Assembly (NCBI GenBank): GCA_934402395.1
Contig: CAKRTQ010000012.1
Span: 1 to 64,000 of the forward strand
Reading direction: 5' to 3'
DNA length: 64,000 nt
Source of the DNA: an uncultured Eubacteriales bacterium
GTDB taxonomy: Bacteria; Bacillota; Clostridia; Oscillospirales; CAG-272
The position numbers and the translations under genes were made by a program. Positions 16,769-23,807 of this stretch are shown piece by piece; position 1 is the stretch's first letter; each line of letters opens with the position of its first letter. Under the pieces are notes generated by a model, which was not told where the DNA came from, made no database searches, and worked only from the letters and a program-made list of their open reading frames with translations.

Positions 16769-17977
16769 ATGATTGAAATCAAAGGAAAGGTAAATACAGC
16801 TATCTGTTATGCAGCGGTTGTAGAGGACGAAGCGATCGAACAGATCCGCAGAATGTGTGACTATGATTTCACAGCAGGATCTCAAATACGGATCATGCCC
16901 GATGTACATGCCGGAAAAGGCTGTACGATCGGCACCACTATGACGATCACTGATAAAGCGGTTCCCAATATCGTTGGTGTCGATATCGGTTGTGGTATGT
17001 ATACTGTTGAGCTGGGTAAGGTGGATGTTGATTTTGAAAAAGTCGATGCTGCCGCTCATTATATTCCCAGCGGAAGAGATGTTTGGGAAGGGCGCATGGA
17101 GCGCTTTGACCTGACCGGGCTTCGCTGCTATAGAAACTTGAAACAGGCAAAGCGCTTGGAGAGGAGCCTGGGGACACTGGGCGGAGGAAACCATTTTATC
17201 GAGATTGATACTGCTTCGGATGGCACAAAGTATTTGGTGATCCATTCCGGCAGTCGTAACCTGGGCAAGCAGGTGGCGGAGTTCTATCAGTCTTTAGCTA
17301 TCGATTTGAATGCCGGTAAGGCAGATTATTTCGAGCGTCGGGATGAGCTGATCCGTACATATAAGGAGCAGGGCCGCAGGGCTGAGATCCAGACCGCATT
17401 GAAGGCTATGGAGAAGGAATGGGCGGCAAAAGAGCCGACGATCCCCGCAGACCTTTGCTATCTGTACGGAACCTACTTGGATGACTACCTCCACGATGTA
17501 GAGATCTGCCAGCAATTTGCAAGGCGCAGCCGTGAAAGAATGGCGGAGATCCTTTTGGAAAAGACCGGAATGACTGCGATCTCTTCCTTCCACACCATCC
17601 ACAATTATATTGATACGAAGGAAATGATCCTCCGCAAAGGCTCTATTGCGGCTCATTACGGAGAACTTGTCCTGATTCCCATCAATATGCGGGACGGCAG
17701 TGTGTTGGCTCGCGGCAAAGGGAATCCGGAATGGAATTATTCAGCCCCGCATGGAGCCGGCCGTCTTATGTCTCGTGCAAAGGCACGCGAAACGTTGGAT
17801 TTAGAGGTGTATAAGAAGACAATGGAGGGTATCTACACAACGTCGGTCAATGAAGCCACCATCGATGAAGCACCCATGGCTTACAAGTCGCTTGAAGACA
17901 TTATCGATGTCATCAGAGAGTCTGTCGATGTGATCGAGTTACTAAAACCTATTTACAATTTTAAGGCATCTGAGTGA
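16769..17977 (+). CDS. rtcB: RtcB-type RNA ligase
   Basis: I chose the ATG at 16769 (AAAGGAG seven bases before), giving 402 residues. All RtcB signatures are present: DVHAGKG at about 45-51 and VDIGCGM at 71-77 with metal-binding Asp, His and Cys; GGGNHFIE at 138-145; HSGSRN near 159; and SAPHGAGRLMSR with the guanylated histidine near 328. RtcB joins RNA 3'-phosphate or 2',3'-cyclic phosphate ends to 5'-hydroxyl ends using GTP and manganese, and repairs nuclease-cut tRNAs in the cytoplasm. The gene is preceded by a T-arm-bearing leader and followed by structured non-coding DNA and a TerD-like protein, so it is probably a repair system, not tRNA splicing. No RtcA, archease or PrfH is next to it. 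Confidence 0.96.
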   Translation: MIEIKGKVNTAICYAAVVEDEAIEQIRRMCDYDFTAGSQIRIMPDVHAGKGCTIGTTMTITDKAVPNIVGVDIGCGMYTVELGKVDVDFEKVDAAAHYIPSGRDVWEGRMERFDLTGLRCYRNLKQAKRLERSLGTLGGGNHFIEIDTASDGTKYLVIHSGSRNLGKQVAEFYQSLAIDLNAGKADYFERRDELIRTYKEQGRRAEIQTALKAMEKEWAAKEPTIPADLCYLYGTYLDDYLHDVEICQQFARRSRERMAEILLEKTGMTAISSFHTIHNYIDTKEMILRKGSIAAHYGELVLIPINMRDGSVLARGKGNPEWNYSAPHGAGRLMSRAKARETLDLEVYKKTMEGIYTTSVNEATIDEAPMAYKSLEDIIDVIRESVDVIELLKPIYNFKASE

Positions 17978-18014
17978 TAAAACGCTCCTGCGCCGTCTGA
18001 TTGGAGGAGTTGAA

Positions 18015-18209
18015 ATGTTGAATCGTTTGAAAAATGAGGCGAATATCGCTTGCACAGAAAATGGCGCAGTTACCAACGCAAGAACACTTAGCATATCTCT
18101 GAGTTCGGGCGTTACGATGATCCGGTACAGTCACGCAAGGGAAACCGAGTGTGGCGGTGTAGGAATAAACGTTTGCATCCTTGGATCCGGTGAGGCTTTA
18201 TTTATATAA
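18015..18209 (+). pseudogene. N-terminal stub resembling a DUF2828/TROVE-like protein
   Basis: After a good ribosome site (GGAGGAG), an ATG opens MLNRLKNEANIACTENGAVT. To my memory this matches the opening of DUF2828 proteins, TROVE-like helical plus von Willebrand A proteins of several hundred residues that often accompany rtcB. After about 26 residues the sequence no longer fits and ends at residue 64 with an unrelated tail (GGVGINVCILGSGEALFI). The simplest reading is that most of a Ro-like gene was deleted here, leaving its ribosome site and first codons. A functional short peptide cannot be excluded. Confidence 0.45.
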
Positions 18210-18247
18210 ATCCGATGAACGGAAATAATGAAGTCGCACAATATACA

Positions 18248-18350
18248 GGTGTGGATCGGCTGATCGGGTTTACATCAATGAAGTATGGACCGGCGGTCGG
18301 AGGGAAGTCCCTCTGCGGTCCCGGGCTGAGAAGCTCGGAGGCGGAATGCC
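18248..18350 (+). ncRNA. Candidate structured RNA with five hairpins
   Basis: Five hairpins follow each other with little spacing: GGTGT/ACATC enclosing GATC-GGCT-GATC (18248-18276); GACC-GGC-GGTC (18288-18298); GGAGGG-AAGT-CCCTCT (18299-18314); CCGGGCT-GAGA-AGCTCGG with a GNRA tetraloop (18321-18338); and GGC-GGAAT-GCC (18340-18350). No U-rich tract follows, so it is not a terminator. It matches no RNA family I know. It could be an independent RNA or part of a long rtcB-to-TerD transcript. Confidence 0.5.
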
Positions 18351-18442
18351 GGTACTGTCAGACGCCCCGATAATTAAATTCACACTGCTTTACACGGTAT
18401 AGTGTTTGCCGGATGATCCAAAGTCCCGCAATACTATAAATA

Positions 18443-18516
18443 GAACACGATTTGTACGGCTTATTCGCTAATGGGTACTTTAGATTTAAAGAGAATCGGT
18501 CTTATGAGTCGTGTTC
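18443..18516 (+). ncRNA. Candidate tRNA-sized folded element
   Basis: A perfect 8-base-pair stem, GAACACGA (18443-18450) and TCGTGTTC (18509-18516), closes a 74-base unit, the size of a tRNA. Inside, GTAC (18454-18457) pairs with GTAC (18475-18478) around an inner TTA/TAA pair, and CTTTA-GATT-TAAAG (18478-18491) forms a second hairpin. No T-loop or D-loop consensus is present, so it is only tRNA-like in size and branching. The 18351-18442 stretch before it shows no feature. Confidence 0.35.
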
Positions 18517-18520
18517 ACTG

Positions 18521-18684
18521 TAGAACGCAGCTAGTAAAGCTTATTTCGCCGTATGGCTTTTGATCAGATTCAGTTTTACGATCCGCGTTCGGTAGCAGCT
18601 AGTGGCGCTTACTGCTTTTAAAGCGTTCTATCAGTTAGAAAAGTGCCGCGATTTCGCAAAAAAGCAAACAGCTAGCCGGGCTTA
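18521..18684 (+). repeat. Three spaced copies of a CAGCTAGnnnnGCTTA motif
   Basis: CAGCTAG, four variable bases and GCTTA occur at 18528, 18596 and 18669, so units are 68 and 73 bases long. Each copy begins a local hairpin; in copy 2, AGCAG (18594-18598) pairs with CTGCT (18612-18616). An outer perfect inverted repeat, TAGAACGC (18521-18528) and GCGTTCTA (18623-18630), spans the first two units. The third unit leads directly into the permuted tRNA module. There are no open frames here. Confidence 0.55.
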
Positions 18685-18698
18685 CTTCTTCAGTAGGA

Positions 18699-18762
18699 TC
18701 CGATCGCAGAGGTTCGATTCCTCTCGCTCCAACGGAGTGTAGCTCAGTGGCAGAGCGTCGGA
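18699..18762 (+). ncRNA. Circularly permuted tRNA-like (Y-RNA-like) module
   Basis: Reading 5' to 3', every part of a tRNA core except the anticodon loop is present, in permuted order. TCCGA (18699-18703) acts as the 3' anticodon-stem strand. A T-arm follows: AGAGG, TTCGATT, CCTCT (18708-18724). The acceptor stem is closed as a hairpin: CGCTCC, AAC, GGAGTG (18725-18739). Then TA and a D-arm, GCTC, AGTGGCA, GAGC (18742-18756). After G, TCGGA (18758-18762) pairs back with TCCGA. T-loop and D-loop match tRNA consensus. Known YrlA-type bacterial Y RNAs have such a closed-acceptor tRNA mimic next to Ro-type proteins and RtcB. Here it lies 54 bases before the TerD-like gene. RNA ends are not determined. 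Confidence 0.75.
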
Positions 18763-18816
18763 ATGAAATCAGTCCGGCAATTCAGTTTGCGCATTGTCTT
18801 ATGGGGAGGAGAAAAA

Positions 18817-20856
18817 ATGTTCGATCAGTATTTCCGGAAATTTTTGTTTTCCAAGGGGACTTTAGTGAGCAGTGCAACGAGTCCGGATGCATTTGCGGCT
18901 CGTTTTGCCCTTGCCAATATGTTCAATATCAGCATTACGCGCGGTCAGCAGTATGCACATGAGGATATGATCTCTTTTGTTGCTGATATGCTCGGAGAAT
19001 GCGTTCCGCAGCCTTTTTACCGTAATTTCCCCAAATCCGTAAGAGAACTTGCCCCCAATCAACTGTTGTTTGATCAGTTGTGCCATTATAGCATTACATA
19101 CGGACTCGGTAACTTTGCGGAAGCCGGCTACTCTCTCTTTGAGGAAGAGTTTGAGAGACTTGCTTTTAAGGAAAACGTTGAGATCAAGAAGTTCATAATT
19201 CTCACGGAATCGGAGGCGCATGAACGGCTTGCCGAATATGTTGAGGATATGCTGAAGGGGACGCGCCCTTTGAGCGATGTGCAGTATGAGCTTGTAAAGA
19301 CTTATATCGATAAGTGCAGCTACGAGATCAAGAACTGTGCATGCAAGGATACTGCCATACGGCTTTTGCTCGATACCGAAAATGCCAAGTATGCAAGGTT
19401 CCTTGCCCTTTCGGATGTTATAAAGCTTGTTGATACCATGAACTACGAGGGTTATAACAACACGAATATCAAGAAACTGAACCTTCGCAATCAGGACCGC
19501 AGATTCATTGCCAGAGTGATCAACGCTATCTTTGATGGCGGTCGCATAAATGTCAGAGAGTGTTTTGAAAAGAAAGCGGTCTGGTGCGGGTTGCTTCACC
19601 ATATTCACTATCACCCCAGGATTCCCGAAGCCGAAAGATTTGTTGCGCTTATGCGGGGCAATGAAAACTGGTCGGTGTACTCCGGGTTTGAGCGTGCAAT
19701 GACGGCTCGTGATATCAGAGCGGCAGTTACCTGCCTTCTTGAAGGCAAGGGATCCGGTGCGCTTTTCAGACATCTCAACTATATTCTCAGCAGGTGCACG
19801 GATGAGGAGGATGTGGCATTTGTTATGGAATCGCTCCATACCAAGAATGCTGTCGTGCTCATTCAGCTGATCATGCAATATGCGAATTATGTAGCCGATG
19901 CCGACCGCAAATTTAAGTTTACACGTTATAATAAGCTCAAGATACATACGGAAACTGACGAGGAGCAGTCCAAGAGGAAGTCTGCGCTTCCTTCCGAACG
20001 GGTGGATGAGCTTTCGGCGGTTATGTTTGCGAATCTCAGGAAGCTTCTCGCCGGCAGGCTCGGCAAAGTATATGTTGCTTCCGATATGTATAATATTGCG
20101 CTTCCTATTCAGGAAAACACCTCTAACGGCGGATATGGCGTTCTTCCCAAGGGTTCCAGACTCCACATCGAAGAAGGTAAAAAGATCCGCGCATTTACCT
20201 ATTGGGAAAAGGTAAATGATATTGACCTGAGTGCCATCGGAATTACCGAAGACGGAAGGCAGGTAGAGTTTTCCTGGAGGAGCATGTTCAAATTGCAGTC
20301 CAATGAGATCGCTTTTTCCGGCGATGAAACCGCCGGTTATGGCGGTGGATCCGAGTATTTTGACGTTGATGTAGCTCTTTTTAAGAAAAACCACCCCGAA
20401 ATCAAGTACATGGTTTTCTGCAACAATGTTTTTTCGCGTGCTTACTTTTCAAAATGCCTGTGCAAAGCCGGTTATATGCTTCGTGATGTTCAGGATTCCG
20501 GAGAGGTGTTTGAGCCCAAAACGGTAAAGTCTTCCTTTGTAATCAATTGCGACAGTACGTTCGCATATCTGTTCGGGATCGATCTTGAAAAGAATGATTT
20601 CGTTTGGCTGAATATGTCATTTGGCAACAACGCCACCGTGGCAGGCAGCACTTCCATGAAGTTTCTTATTGATTACTTCAAAATCACTTCTGTTATTAAC
20701 ATGGGTATGCTGTTTGAAATGCTTGCGACCGAGATCGTGGAGTCTCCCGCGAACGCTGACGTAGTGGTGTCCGATGAAGAGCTTGACGGGTGTGAGAATG
20801 CCGAGGTGATCAGATCCTGCGATTTTGAGAAGGTAATGGCATTGCTCAGCCGATGA
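18817..20856 (+). CDS. Large helical protein with C-terminal TerD-like domain, RtcB-associated
   Basis: The ATG at 18817 follows GGGGAGGAG and is preferred over an in-frame ATG at 18763, which lies just past the tRNA-like module; the product has 679 residues. Residues 1 to about 410 are helix-rich and repeat-like (for example LLHHIHYHPR, FERAMTARDIRAAVTCLLEG), recalling HEAT/TROVE-type RNA-binding scaffolds, though I cannot prove TROVE membership. From about 440 a TerD-like beta domain follows: LPKGSRL, FTYWEKVNDIDLSAIG and FSGDETAGYGGGSEYFDVDV, the calcium-binding DxDLSA and SGD motifs of TerD. TerD-type proteins recur in RNA-repair and stress operons. With RtcB and the tRNA mimic next to it, it is the likely RNA-binding scaffold. 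Two strong terminators follow. Confidence 0.7.
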   Translation: MFDQYFRKFLFSKGTLVSSATSPDAFAARFALANMFNISITRGQQYAHEDMISFVADMLGECVPQPFYRNFPKSVRELAPNQLLFDQLCHYSITYGLGNFAEAGYSLFEEEFERLAFKENVEIKKFIILTESEAHERLAEYVEDMLKGTRPLSDVQYELVKTYIDKCSYEIKNCACKDTAIRLLLDTENAKYARFLALSDVIKLVDTMNYEGYNNTNIKKLNLRNQDRRFIARVINAIFDGGRINVRECFEKKAVWCGLLHHIHYHPRIPEAERFVALMRGNENWSVYSGFERAMTARDIRAAVTCLLEGKGSGALFRHLNYILSRCTDEEDVAFVMESLHTKNAVVLIQLIMQYANYVADADRKFKFTRYNKLKIHTETDEEQSKRKSALPSERVDELSAVMFANLRKLLAGRLGKVYVASDMYNIALPIQENTSNGGYGVLPKGSRLHIEEGKKIRAFTYWEKVNDIDLSAIGITEDGRQVEFSWRSMFKLQSNEIAFSGDETAGYGGGSEYFDVDVALFKKNHPEIKYMVFCNNVFSRAYFSKCLCKAGYMLRDVQDSGEVFEPKTVKSSFVINCDSTFAYLFGIDLEKNDFVWLNMSFGNNATVAGSTSMKFLIDYFKITSVINMGMLFEMLATEIVESPANADVVVSDEELDGCENAEVIRSCDFEKVMALLSR

Positions 20857-20956
20857 AAGCCTTCTGCTTGACGAAAAGCAGGTGCGACTGCATCCGGGGA
20901 ATAAACAGGGCTTGGGTTCAGAACATACCCGGTAGCTGAAAAAACAAATATGCATC

Positions 20957-20999
20957 TGCGGGGTACTAAAAACTCAAAATGAGTTTTTAGTACCCCGCA
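20957..20999 (+). terminator. Terminator 1 after TerD-like gene (ACTCA core)
   Basis: A perfect 20-base-pair palindrome with an AAA loop; the inner part is TAAAAACTCA/TGAGTTTTTA and the outer GCGGGGTAC/GTACCCCGC. It is symmetric and could act on both strands. Confidence 0.85.
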
Positions 21000-21051
21000 A
21001 AAATAGCGGCTGTAAAAAAACTCATTTGAGTTTTTTACGGCCGCTATTTTT
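20999..21051 (+). terminator. Terminator 2 (ACTCA core)
   Basis: A second long palindrome directly abuts the first: AAATAGCGGC, TAAAAAAACTCA, then TGAGTTTTTTTA, GCCGCTATTT, with one mismatch near the arms' middle and a T run at the end. The two hairpins share the AAAAACTCA core but not the outer arms. Confidence 0.85.
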
Positions 21052-21221
21052 TGACTGTGATCCGAAAAGCCCGGAGCTTATGGACTGTTCGGTTTTTCTG
21101 TGAAATGATCGTTTTTTCCGATCTTTACCCAACCGCGCGATGCTTTTGCGTGTCATAAAAACAGAACGGCACGCTGTAAAGTGCCGCATATCAACCTTGC
21201 CGGGCAGGTCAACGTTCAACA

Positions 21222-21584
21222 ATGAAAGATTTAAAATTATACAGCTCAGACTTTTATTCATACACAAAAATGCTTTTGAGCGGGAACACATTCCGTATCA
21301 TGATATCCAAGCGTCTGCTGATGCGTCCGCTGATCCCCGCGTGGGTATTCCTCTTTTTCATTATGATGATCCCCGGCAAGGTGTTTTTCTGGATAGCCGG
21401 ATTTCCGTGTTTAGGGCTGTATGCCGTTTTTTTGCTCGGTAACTACCCGTATTGGGAAGCTTGCAGCGTAAAGAAGCTGCCTTTTGTTTTGTGGAATGCG
21501 ATCTGGGTCCTGTTTTTGAAGCTGATGACGATACCGGTGCTGAATTTGTTGGAGGTGATCATAAAGTGGACTTTTTATATATGA
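21222..21584 (+). CDS. Small membrane protein coupled to MutS-like ATPase
   Basis: The 120-residue protein has two or three hydrophobic helices (LIPAWVFLFFIMMIPGKVFF, GLYAVFLLG, and near the C-terminus) and a short basic cytoplasmic start. The ribosome site is weak. Its end overlaps the GTG start of the MutS-like gene by 19 bases, so the two are translationally coupled. A small CGGCAC/GTGCCG hairpin (21167-21186) lies upstream. No family recognised; it may anchor its partner at the membrane. Confidence 0.6.
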   Translation: MKDLKLYSSDFYSYTKMLLSGNTFRIMISKRLLMRPLIPAWVFLFFIMMIPGKVFFWIAGFPCLGLYAVFLLGNYPYWEACSVKKLPFVLWNAIWVLFLKLMTIPVLNLLEVIIKWTFYI

Positions 21585-23065
21585 ATTCACGTGAGCCTGC
21601 CGTTGAGCTGGACGTTCAAAAAGAGATCGTCTCCGGGGATGCTTTTTTCGGTAAGGCAAAGGAGTATGTCACTGGCGACCGTGAGACTTTGCTTTACCGG
21701 CAGGAATTTTTCCGCGATGTGCTTCAAATAAGTGAATTGCCGGAATTTCTGACGGCACTTCATGCGAAGCTCAACGAAATTTCACCCTTGATGCGGGGAG
21801 GGCAGGGCGCGGCGGGACGCGAGGAGAAGCTGCGCGATCTGCTTTATCCGGTCGTTTATATCGAGCTTGTGGAGCTAATTTGCAGATATCTGGAGCCGAT
21901 CGCCGACAGATTGACCGCGCGGTCCTTGCTGGCGCTTTATCACATGGCGGACAACGAAAAGCGGTCCGCGGAGTACGGCAGGATCGGCGAATATTATATG
22001 AAAAACAGCGCCCGGTTGCGTTCCGTACACAGCGTTACCGTGGGCATAAATCTGACACCCATGTTTGAGCCTAAAGAGGCGGGGATCGTTGCGCTCAATT
22101 CGGAAGAATTCAGCTCGGGCGACTTTTGGGATCGGGTGATACGGATGGATCTCGCCAAGGACGATTTTCATTGTATTGCGCCTCTGACGGTCATTGACAA
22201 AAAGCTCGGATATCAGGACAGTCAGCGCATGAATCATGCGCTGCTGAAGGGACTGGATGCCGTTGTCGGTGATGGTCTGCGGCATTGCAGCAAGAGCATA
22301 GAAAAATATCTGAAGGATGCATTGAAAAAATTCTATGAGTGGTCCGGGTCTCTCGGCTTTGTGACAGAAGCGGTCAAACGCATCACGGAGCTGAAGGAGA
22401 AGAGAATACCGCTTGCCTTTCCGACCGTCAGCGACCGCTTCTTGTTTGATGTGGATTCCCTGTATGACGATTCATTGTGCCGTAAAAAGGACAAAAAAGA
22501 CATCGTGCCGAATACTGTGCGTCTGGAACCGGATGTATGCTGTTATATTTTGACGGGACCGAACAGCGGCGGAAAATCGGTATTTCTGAACTCGCTTGCA
22601 GCCGCTCAGTATTATTTTCAACTGGGGATGCCGATCCCCGCGAAGGCGGCGTCGCTCCCGATATGCGATGCCGTTTTCAAAATCTCGGTCGAGGAGCAGG
22701 CAAATGCGGATCAGGTCGGCAGATTCGAGAAGGAGTGCATAACTCTTTCCGGCGTGCTGAAAAAATTCACTCCCCGCAGTCTGGCACTGATAGACGAAGC
22801 ATTCACCTCCACCTCGGCAGAGGAAGCTGTGCCGATCGCCGCGAATTTTATACGTGAGATATGCCGCATTGGGGGAAAATGCCTGTTTGTGACACATTAT
22901 CATGAATTGGACGGATCGCAGCCGTCGGTGCGGCAATGCGGAGGGGCGGTAGACTATCTGCACACGGAAAGCGGCGGAGAACGCAGGACGTACACAGTTC
23001 TGCCCGGCAGCTCCGATCCGCACAGCGATGCGCATAACATTGCAAAAAAATACGGTTTGCTGTGA
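21566..23065 (+). CDS. MutS-family ATPase lacking the mismatch-binding domain
   Basis: I chose GTG 21566, eight bases after GGAGGTG (499 residues). The C-terminal third is a clear MutS ATPase: Walker A TGPNSGGKS near 329-337, the SVEEQANADQVGRFEKE signature, Walker B LALIDEAFTST, and FVTHYHEL with the switch histidine. The N-terminal part is helical (core/clamp-like). The MutS domains I and connector are absent, and length is about half of MutS1, so it is a MutS paralogue and not the mismatch-repair enzyme. Its function, and why it pairs with a small membrane protein, are unknown. Confidence 0.85.
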   Translation: MDFLYMNSREPAVELDVQKEIVSGDAFFGKAKEYVTGDRETLLYRQEFFRDVLQISELPEFLTALHAKLNEISPLMRGGQGAAGREEKLRDLLYPVVYIELVELICRYLEPIADRLTARSLLALYHMADNEKRSAEYGRIGEYYMKNSARLRSVHSVTVGINLTPMFEPKEAGIVALNSEEFSSGDFWDRVIRMDLAKDDFHCIAPLTVIDKKLGYQDSQRMNHALLKGLDAVVGDGLRHCSKSIEKYLKDALKKFYEWSGSLGFVTEAVKRITELKEKRIPLAFPTVSDRFLFDVDSLYDDSLCRKKDKKDIVPNTVRLEPDVCCYILTGPNSGGKSVFLNSLAAAQYYFQLGMPIPAKAASLPICDAVFKISVEEQANADQVGRFEKECITLSGVLKKFTPRSLALIDEAFTSTSAEEAVPIAANFIREICRIGGKCLFVTHYHELDGSQPSVRQCGGAVDYLHTESGGERRTYTVLPGSSDPHSDAHNIAKKYGLL

Positions 23066-23118
23066 TGCCGCAGCCCGGCGCCGGTCATCGGGAATTAAAA
23101 AATTTTATCAAAAAACAC

Positions 23119-23171
23119 TTGACAAGTGACCGTTCGGTAACTATAATATGGGTTACCGAACGGTCACTTGT
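23119..23171 (+). promoter_or_regulatory. TetR-autoregulated promoter with a double palindromic operator
   Basis: TTGACA (23119-23124) and TATAAT (23142-23147) are separated by 17 bases. A perfect inverted repeat, ACAAGTGACCGTTCGGTAAC (23122-23141) and its complement (23152-23171), covers the spacer and the start region and leaves the -10 box in the 10-base gap. Each arm is itself a palindrome, ACCGTTCGGT or ACCGAACGGT, so two repressor dimers could bind. Confidence 0.92.
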
Positions 23172-23186
23172 TTTGCGGAGGAGATA

Positions 23187-23807
23187 ATGAGCGGAGAAAC
23201 CAAAAACAAAATTGCGGCGGTCGCCCTGCGGTTGTTTTCGCAAAACGGATACCCCGGCACGTCAATGAGCGATATTGCGGTACAGCTCGGGATAACAAAG
23301 CCGGCTTTATACAAGCACTACACAAGCAAGCATGAGATTCTCGAAGGTATTGTAAAGCGCATGAGCGACATGGACTGCGAGCGCGCCGGGGAATACGGAA
23401 TGCCCGGAGACGTGACGGATGAAGCGGCAGACGCCTACATGAATACGCCGACGGAAAAAATACGCGCGTACAGTATTGCGCAGTTCCGTCATTGGACGGA
23501 AGATGAATTTTCCGCTCGGTTTCGCAGAATGCTCACGGTAGAGCAGTACCGTGATGCGGAGATGGCGCGGCTGTATCAGAAATATCTTGCCGCCGGTCCC
23601 GCAGAATATATGGCGGCGATCTTCCGCCAAATGACCGAAAACGATGACGAAGCAACGCAGCTTGCGCTTGATTTTTACGGTCCGATGTTTCTATTGTACA
23701 GCGTTTACGACGGAGCGGAGGATAAAAAAGCGGTCATAGGAATGCTCGGCAGTCACATTGACCGTTTTATTTCACGTATGAATGATATGAAGGAAACAAC
23801 GAAATGA
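23187..23807 (+). CDS. TetR/AcrR-family repressor
   Basis: Start ATG 23187 after GCGGAGGAG (206 residues). The N-terminal helix-turn-helix is typical: RLFSQNGYPGTSMSDIAVQLGITKPALYKHYTSKHEIL. The C-terminal domain is a helical ligand pocket with acidic and aromatic residues. The preceding operator strongly implies autorepression. Its stop overlaps the start of the next gene (ATGA), so it likely also controls the flavodoxin-like gene, a common gene pair in Clostridia. The ligand is unknown. Confidence 0.93.
   Translation: MSGETKNKIAAVALRLFSQNGYPGTSMSDIAVQLGITKPALYKHYTSKHEILEGIVKRMSDMDCERAGEYGMPGDVTDEAADAYMNTPTEKIRAYSIAQFRHWTEDEFSARFRRMLTVEQYRDAEMARLYQKYLAAGPAEYMAAIFRQMTENDDEATQLALDFYGPMFLLYSVYDGAEDKKAVIGMLGSHIDRFISRMNDMKETTK

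Noticed and set aside
18521..18684. CRISPR-like array
   Set aside because: The repeats are short motifs of 7 and 5 bases with 68-73-base spacing and no cas genes nearby.
18708..18800. A normal tRNA gene starting at GGAGTGTAGCTCAGTGG
   Set aside because: A 5' half with D-arm is present, but no T-arm or acceptor 3' strand follows it. The T-arm lies upstream instead, which fits a permuted module.
18862..20394. Long open frame (510 codons) on the minus strand
   Set aside because: It lies entirely opposite the TerD-like gene, lacks a ribosome site and shows no domain, while the plus strand has clear family motifs.
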